A program made the position numbers and the translations under genes. A DNA stretch of 64,000 bases from Omphiscola glabra (taxonomy: Eukaryota; Mollusca; Gastropoda; Lymnaeidae), in assembly GCA_964017045.1 (NCBI GenBank), contig OZ024810.1, positions 1,584,111 through 1,648,110 of the forward strand, given 5' to 3'. Below the pieces are notes generated by a model, which was not told the origin of the DNA, ran no database searches, and saw only the letters and a list, made by a program, of their open reading frames with translations. Positions 58,947-64,000 of this stretch are shown here, piece after piece. How positions within the stretch are numbered: position 1 is the stretch's first letter; every line of letters starts with the position of its first letter.

Positions 58947-59239
58947 TATATCTCTTGTTCTCACTCCCTCTTTCTATGTTTTTCTATCTCCATTTTAACT
59001 CTCTTTATGTATTTCCCCTTAATCTCCTTCACTCTCTCTATCATTCGTCTGTATTTTTCACTCTTTTTCTCTCTCTCCAACTCATTTCTCCCTCCCCTCC
59101 TCCTTTCTCTCTCTGTCTTTATTTTTCTCACCTTGCTCTCCCCTCTCCACCCCTCTCACTTATCTGTCTGTCTTTCTCAATCTTTTTCTCTTTCCCTATC
59201 AGTTTCTCTCCACAATCTCTCTACATCTCATACCCAGCC

Positions 59240-59270
<31 letters not shown>

Positions 59271-59275
59271 ACTTA
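58947..59275. repeat. Pyrimidine-rich tract, second copy, with (CT)n
   Basis: It matches the position of 46700-46920 next to the claudin stop, but is longer and holds a (CT)n run near 59239-59262. The C/T-rich frames open here are not genes. Confidence 0.9.
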
Positions 59276-59327
59276 GCCCTTCTGTTATTTGTGTGGAAAA
59301 GATAATATTTTAGTTTAGCTATTGAAT

Positions 59328-59497
59328 TTAAGAAATACCTTTATTAGCTATAAAAGCTAGCACCCCACCCACACCTATCAAGATACCACCAATGATACTC
59401 AGGATAAAGGAGTAGCCGATCTCAAGTGTTTGTTTTGCCAAGTATTCAGCGTGCACTTTGGCGCCCCACACAATGATTGCTATCAGGATGAAAATAA
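59328..59497 (-). CDS. Claudin-like gene, copy 2, last coding exon (rest beyond the window)
   Basis: It has the same acceptor (CTTTCAG) and reading frame as the exon at 46966-47144. Of the four differences, one is silent, one is Phe148-to-Leu, one is Val183-to-Ile, and one makes TAT into TAA. This copy therefore ends NKGIS, three residues early, a loss at the extreme cytoplasmic tail that need not matter. The fourth helix and second loop are otherwise intact. Exons 1 and 2, expected just past position 64000 on the minus strand, are not visible, so whether the gene is whole is unknown. Confidence 0.85.
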
Positions 59498-59563
59498 CTG
59501 AAAGGAATAATGCAAAAGTTGATTGTATTGAAATTGAAAAAAAAAAAATTCAAATGAATGTCG

Positions 59564-61636
59564 AGATTGGGTTTAAGCTCATAAGATAACTATGTGGAGA
59601 CTGGGTTTAAGCTCATAAGATAACTATGTGGAGACCTGGTTTAAGCTCATAAGATAACTATGTGGAGACTGGGTTTAAGCTCATAAGATAACTATGTGGA
59701 GACCGGGTTTAAGCTCATAAGATAACTATATAGAGACTGGGTTTAAGCTCATAAGATAACTATGTGGAGACTGTGTTTAAGCTCATAAGATAACTATGTG
59801 GAGACTGGGTTTAAGCTCATAAGATAACTATGTGGAGACTGCGTTTAAGCTATTAAGATAACTATGTGGAGACTGGGTTTAAGCTCATAAGATAACTAAG
59901 TGGAGACTGGGTTTAAGCTCATAAGATAACTATGTGGAGACTGGGTTTAAGCTCATATGATAACTATGTGGAGATTGTGATTAAGCTCATTGGATAACTT
60001 TGGGGAGACTGTGTTTAAGCTCATAAGATAACTTGGTGGAGACTTCGTTTAAGCTCATTAGATAACTTTGGGGAGACTGTGTTTAAGCTCGTTAGATAAC
60101 TTTGGGGAGACTGTGTTTAAGCTCGTTAGATAACTTTGGGGAGACTGTGTTTAAGCTCGTTAGATAACTTTGGGGAGACTGTGTTTAAGCTCGTTAGATA
60201 ACTTTGGGGAGACTGTGTTTAAGCTCGTTAGATAACTTTGGGGAGACTGTGTTTAAGCTCGTTAGATAACTTTGGGGAGACTGTGGCTTAAGCTCGTTAG
60301 ATAACTTTGGGGAGACTGTGGCTTAAGCTCGTTAGATAACTTTGGGGAGACTGTGTTTAAGCTCGTTAGATAACTTTGGGGAGACTGTGTTTAAGCTCGT
60401 TAGATAACTTTGGGGAGACTGTGTTTAAGCTCGTTAGATAACTTTGGGGAGACTGTGTTTAAGCTCGTTAGATAACTTTGGGGAGACTGTGTTTAAGCTC
60501 GTTAGATAACTTTGGGGAGACTGTGTTTAAGCTCGTTAGATAACTTTGGGGAGACTGTGGCTTAAGCTCGTTAGATAACTTTGGGGAGACTGTGTTTAAG
60601 CTCGTTAGATAACTTTGGGGAGACTGTGTTTAAGCTCGTTAGATAACTTTGGGGAGACTGTGTTTAAGCTCGTTAGATAACTTTGGGGAGACTGTGGCTT
60701 AAGCTCGTTAGATAACTTTGGGGAGACTGTGGCTTAAGCTCGTTAGATAACTTTGGGGAGACTGTGGCTTAAGCTCGTTAGATAACTTTGGGGAGACTGT
60801 GGCTTAAGCTCGTTAGATAACTTTGGGGAGACTGTGGCTTAAGCTCGTTAGATAACTTTGGGGAGACTGTGGCTTAAGCTCGTTAGATACTTTTGGGGAG
60901 ACTGTGGCTTAAGCTCGTTAGATAACTTTGGGGAGACTGTGGCTTAAGCTCGTTAGATAACTTTGGGGAGACTGTGGCTTAAGCTCGTTAGATAACTTTG
61001 GGGAGACTGTGGCTTAAGCTCGTTAGATAACTTTGGGGAGACTGTGGCTTAAGCTCGTTAGATAACTTTGGGGAGACTGTGGCTTAAGCTCGTTAGATAA
61101 CTTTGGGGAGACTGTGGCTTAAGCTCGTTAGATAACTTTGGGGAGACTGTGGCTTAAGCTCGTTAGATAACTTTGGGGAGACTGTGGCTTAAGCTCGTTA
61201 GATAACTTTGGGGAGACTGTGGCTTAAGCTCGTTAGATAACTTTGGGGAGACTGTGGCTTAAGCTCATTAGATAACTTTGGGGAGACTGTGGCTTAAGCT
61301 CGTTAGATAACTTTGGGGAGACTGTGGCTTAAGCTCGTTAGATAACTTTGGGGAGACTGTGGCTTAAGCTCGTTAGATAACTTTGGGGAGACTGTGGCTT
61401 AAGCTCGTTAGATAACTTTGGGGAGACTGTGGCTTAAGCTCGTTAGATAAATTTGGGGAGACTGTGGCTTAAGCTCGTTAGATAACTTTGGGGAGACTGT
61501 GGCTTAAGCTCGTTAGATAACTTTGGGGAGACTGTGGCTTAAGCTCGTTAGATAACTTTGGGGAGACTGTGGCTTAAGCTCGTTAGATAACTTTGGGGAG
61601 ACTGTGGCTTAAGCTCGTTAGATAACTTTGGGGAGA
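59564..61636. repeat. Minisatellite in claudin copy 2 intron, 34/35-bp unit, about 60 copies
   Basis: Three unit types follow each other. Left (to about 59990): CTGGGTTTAAGCTCATAAGA with TAACTATGTGGAGA. Middle (from about 60070): CTGTGTTTAAGCTCGTTAGA with TAACTTTGGGGAGA. Right (mostly from about 60700): CTGTGGCTTAAGCTCGTTAG with ATAACTTTGGGGAGA, 35 bp. Types two and three are interspersed between about 60280 and 60700. The right part is almost error-free, so it is the youngest. It is homologous to the 34-bp array of the first copy (shared AAG, TAACTTTG, GAGAC at the same spacing). Confidence 0.95.
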
Positions 61637-61915
61637 CTGTGGCTTGGGGAGACTGTGGCTTGGGGAGACTGTGGCTTGGGGAGACTGTGGCTTGGGGAGA
61701 CTGTGGCTTGGGGAGACTGTGGCTTGGGGAGACTGTGGCTTGGGGAGACTGTGGCTTGGGGAGACTGTGGCTTGGGGAGACTGTGGCTTGGGGAGACTGT
61801 GGCTTGGGGAGACTGTGGCTTGGGGAGACTGTGGCTTGGGGAGACTGTGGCTTGGGGAGACTGTGGCTTGGGGAGACTGTGGCTTGGGGAGACTGTGGCT
61901 TGGGGAGACTGTGGC
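61637..61915. repeat. 16-bp minisatellite derived from the 35-bp unit, about 17 copies
   Basis: The unit is CTGTGGCTTGGGGAGA. It equals the neighbouring 35-bp unit with exactly 19 bases removed between two CTT words. It continues directly from that array. Confidence 0.95.
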
Positions 61916-61977
61916 TTAAGCCGTGGCAAATGAATAAAATGAAGACAATGTTTGGACAGCAGAATAACACGTCATCA

Positions 61978-63130
61978 GATGGATGGGTAGATGGATGGTA
62001 TGAGAAATGGATGGGTAGATGGATGGTATGAGAAATGGATGGGTAGATGGATGGTATGAGAAATGGATGGGTAGATGGATGGTATGAGAAATGGATGGGT
62101 AGATGGATGGTATGAGAAATGGATGGGTAGATGGATGGTATGAGAAATGGATGGTATGAGAAATGGATGGGTAGATGGATGGTATGAGAAATGGATGGGT
62201 AGATAGATGGTATGAGAAATGGATGGGTAGATGGATGGTATGAGAAATGGATGGGTAGATAGATGGTATGAGAAATGGATGGGTAGATGGATGGTATGAG
62301 AAATGGATGGGTAGATGGATGGTATGAGAAATGGATGGGTAGATAGATGGTATGAGAAATGGATGGGTAGATAGATGGTATGAGAAATGGATGGGTAGAT
62401 AGATGGTATGAGAAATGGATGGGTAGATAGTTGGTATGAGAAATGGATGGGTAGATAGATGGTATGAGAAATGGATGGGTAGATAGATGGTATGAGAAAT
62501 GGATGGGTAGATAGATGGTATGAGAAATGGATGGGTAGATAGATGGTATGAGAAATGGATGGGTAGATAGATGGTATGAGAAATGGATGGGTAGATATAT
62601 GGTATGAGAAATGGATGGGTAGATAGATGGTATGAGAAATGGATGGGTAGATATATGGTATGAGAAATGGATGGGTAGATGGATGGTATGAGAAATGGAT
62701 GGGTAGATAGATGGTATGAGAAATCGATTGGTACATAGATGGTATGAGAAATGGATGGGTAGATAGATGGTATGAGAAATGGATGGGTAGATATATGGTA
62801 TGAGAAATGGATGGGTAGATAGATGGTATGAGAAATGGATGGGTAGATAGATGGCATGAGATATGGATTGGTAGATAGATGGCATGAGAAATGGACGGGT
62901 AAATTGATGGATAGATATATGGTATGAGAAATGGATGGATAGATATATGGTATGAGAAATGGATGGGTAGATAGATGGCATGAGAAAAAGATAGGTAAAT
63001 ATATTGCATGAGAAATGGATGGGTAGATGGCATGAGAAATGGATGGGTAAATAGATGACATGAGAAACGGTTGGGTAAATAAATGGCATGAGGCATGGAT
63101 GGGTTGATAGATGTTATGAGATTTGGAAAT
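61978..63130. repeat. Minisatellite in claudin copy 2 intron, 28-bp unit, about 41 copies
   Basis: The unit is GGGTAGATAGATGGTATGAG plus AAATGGAT, with TAGATGGATGG in the left third and TAGATATATGG in a few. Units become degenerate toward the right (GGCATGAG, GGGTAAAT), where they resemble the first copy's array at 49376-49700. Three times 28 is a multiple of three and the minus strand of the unit has no stops in any frame, so a 513-codon minus frame runs through without coding meaning. Confidence 0.95.
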
Positions 63131-63210
63131 ATGTCATCCAAGAAATGATGGTTTGAAGGATTGACGTATTAAAAGATGGTATGACAGATGGATTATTAAA
63201 TAGTTAAGAA

Positions 63211-63672
63211 ATGAGTTTGGTGAGTGAAGGACTAGAGTATTCTTTGAACAATATGAGTTTGGTGAGTGAAGGACTAGAGTATTCTTTGAACAATATGAGT
63301 TTGGTGAGTGAAGGACTAGAGTATTCTTTGAACAATATGAGTTTGGTGAGTGAAGGACTAGAGTATTCTTTGAACAATATGAGTTTGGTGAGTGAAGGAC
63401 TAGAGTATTCTTTGAACAATATGAGTTTGGTGAGTGAAGGACTAGAGTATTCTTTGAACAATATGAGTTTGGTGAGTGAAGGACTAGAGTATTCTTTGAA
63501 CAATATGAGTTTGGTGAGTGAAGGACTAGAGTATTCTTTGAACAATATGAGTTTGGTGAGTGAAGGACTAGAGTATTCTTTGAACAATATGAGTTTGGTG
63601 AGTAAAGGACTAGAGTATTCTTTGAACAATATGAGTTTGGTGAGTAAAGGACTAGAGTATTCTTTGAACAAT
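63211..63672. repeat. Minisatellite, 42-bp unit, exactly 11 copies
   Basis: The unit is ATGAGTTTGGTGAGTGAAGG, ACTAGAGTATTCTTTGAACA and AT. Nine copies are identical and the last two share one change (GAGTAAAGG). The first duplicate has only one diverged copy at the matching place (CCTAGAATATTCGTGGAACA near 49976), so this array formed after the duplication. Confidence 0.96.
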
Positions 63673-64000
63673 CACTCTCAAGACAGACCAATCAATGACT
63701 TATGGGGTTGCTAACATGACACTGGTGTATGTTGTTTATTTCCCATTAAGCTGAACATGAGAACTACTTACATTCATATATTATGGATAATCACATATAA
63801 TAATTCTCAGGTATCTATGTATGTAGGGCTGTAGCGCTGTGTTTAATAGGCGCGCAAAAAAATTCTTAGAAGTTAACACTAATTTCTATTTTGATAATGT
63901 ACTTTACTTAAATGCATGTTATGCCAAGTGACTTTAGTAGATGGAATTTTTTAGCACAGCCGCCGCCATTGTTTGGCGGGATATTCCTGGTTATTTATAA
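63673..64000. other. Claudin copy 2 intron, approach to exon 2
   Basis: Collinear with about 49983-50283 of the first copy (AGACCAATCAATGACTTATG, ATTAACACTAATTT-type words, GGCGGGATATTCCTGGTTAT). No coding sequence lies before the window end. Confidence 0.8.

Larger units (their letters stand above)
58453..64000. repeat. Second unit of the tandem duplication (cut by the window end)
   Basis: Collinear with 44838-50283: the start sequence, AT-rich stretch, CT-rich tract (58947-59275), claudin last exon, 34-bp and 28-bp intron arrays, and the stretch leading to exon 2. The window ends at a word (GGTTATTTATAA) that in the first copy lies about six bases before the exon-2 donor. Confidence 0.85.

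Noticed and set aside
58941..59305. Ser/Leu/Phe-rich frames of 111-116 codons
   Set aside because: Translation of the pyrimidine-rich tract. The same is true at 46655-47000. Not proteins.
59328..59497. Calling the second claudin exon a pseudogene because of its early stop
   Set aside because: The stop removes only three residues at the tail while helix, loop and splice site are intact. It cannot be called dead without exons 1 and 2.
61548..63089. Long minus-strand frames (up to 513 codons) of PSISHTIYLPIHFSYH-type repeats
   Set aside because: They run across a 28-bp array whose minus strand has no stop in any frame, so all three frames are open. There is no codon bias and the frame passes through unrelated arrays. 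Not a gene.
63134..63714. 155-185-codon frames on both strands over the 42-bp array
   Set aside because: Open frames on both strands of a recent in-phase repeat in a claudin intron. Explained by the repeat alone.

Overview
This is a eukaryotic, intron-containing, AT-rich window. It has no operons, no ribosome-binding sites and no long prokaryote-type ORFs. Three things suggest a lophotrochozoan animal, most likely a gastropod mollusc: the non-LTR retrotransposon relics, a SCAN-like gag, and hAT relics of ZBED5 and GTF2IRD2 type. That placement is an inference from family recollection, not a database result. The window is dominated by decayed mobile elements and by more than 30 minisatellite arrays, which I estimate at about 16 kb, a quarter of the sequence.

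The one gene I can assemble with confidence is a claudin/PMP22-superfamily four-transmembrane protein on the minus strand. It has three coding exons (50964-50751, 50460-50290, 47144-46966), canonical splice sites, compatible phases and 187 residues. Its last exon recurs almost unchanged at 59497-59328. Non-coding flanks, intron arrays and the approach to exon 2 also recur. The right third of the window is therefore a direct tandem duplication with a period of about 13.6 kb, with its junction near 58452/58453. The second gene copy is cut by the right edge just before its exon 2.

Layout. 1-14.6 kb: AT-rich sequence, three or four minus-strand LINE relics, a small TIR element, and arrays at 6.6, 7.6, 7.8, 9.1 and 10.6 kb. 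14.6-17.5 kb: a decayed hAT transposon of GTF2IRD2 type and a 124-bp near-palindrome. 17.9-24.6 kb: arrays plus old local duplications. 24.6-34.7 kb: AT-rich sequence with many arrays, including a 1.9-kb C-rich one. 35-36.7 kb: a LINE relic that carries its own internal tandem expansions. 37.4-41.5 kb: a pseudogene of an element-associated protein family with an in-phase 42-bp expansion, next to a truncated LTR-retrotransposon gag with a primer-binding-site-like and TATA-bearing leader. 41.5-44.8 kb: unassigned. 44.8-64 kb: the claudin tandem duplication. It includes a 2.6-kb internally deleted hAT element (51496-54100) that landed inside a 47-bp minisatellite and split it, with terminal inverted repeats and a near-perfect 8-bp target duplication.

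There is no sign of a coordinated multi-gene system. The most informative structures are the claudin duplication, the pair of homologous intron minisatellites that diverged in opposite ways, and the hAT insertion into a pre-existing array.
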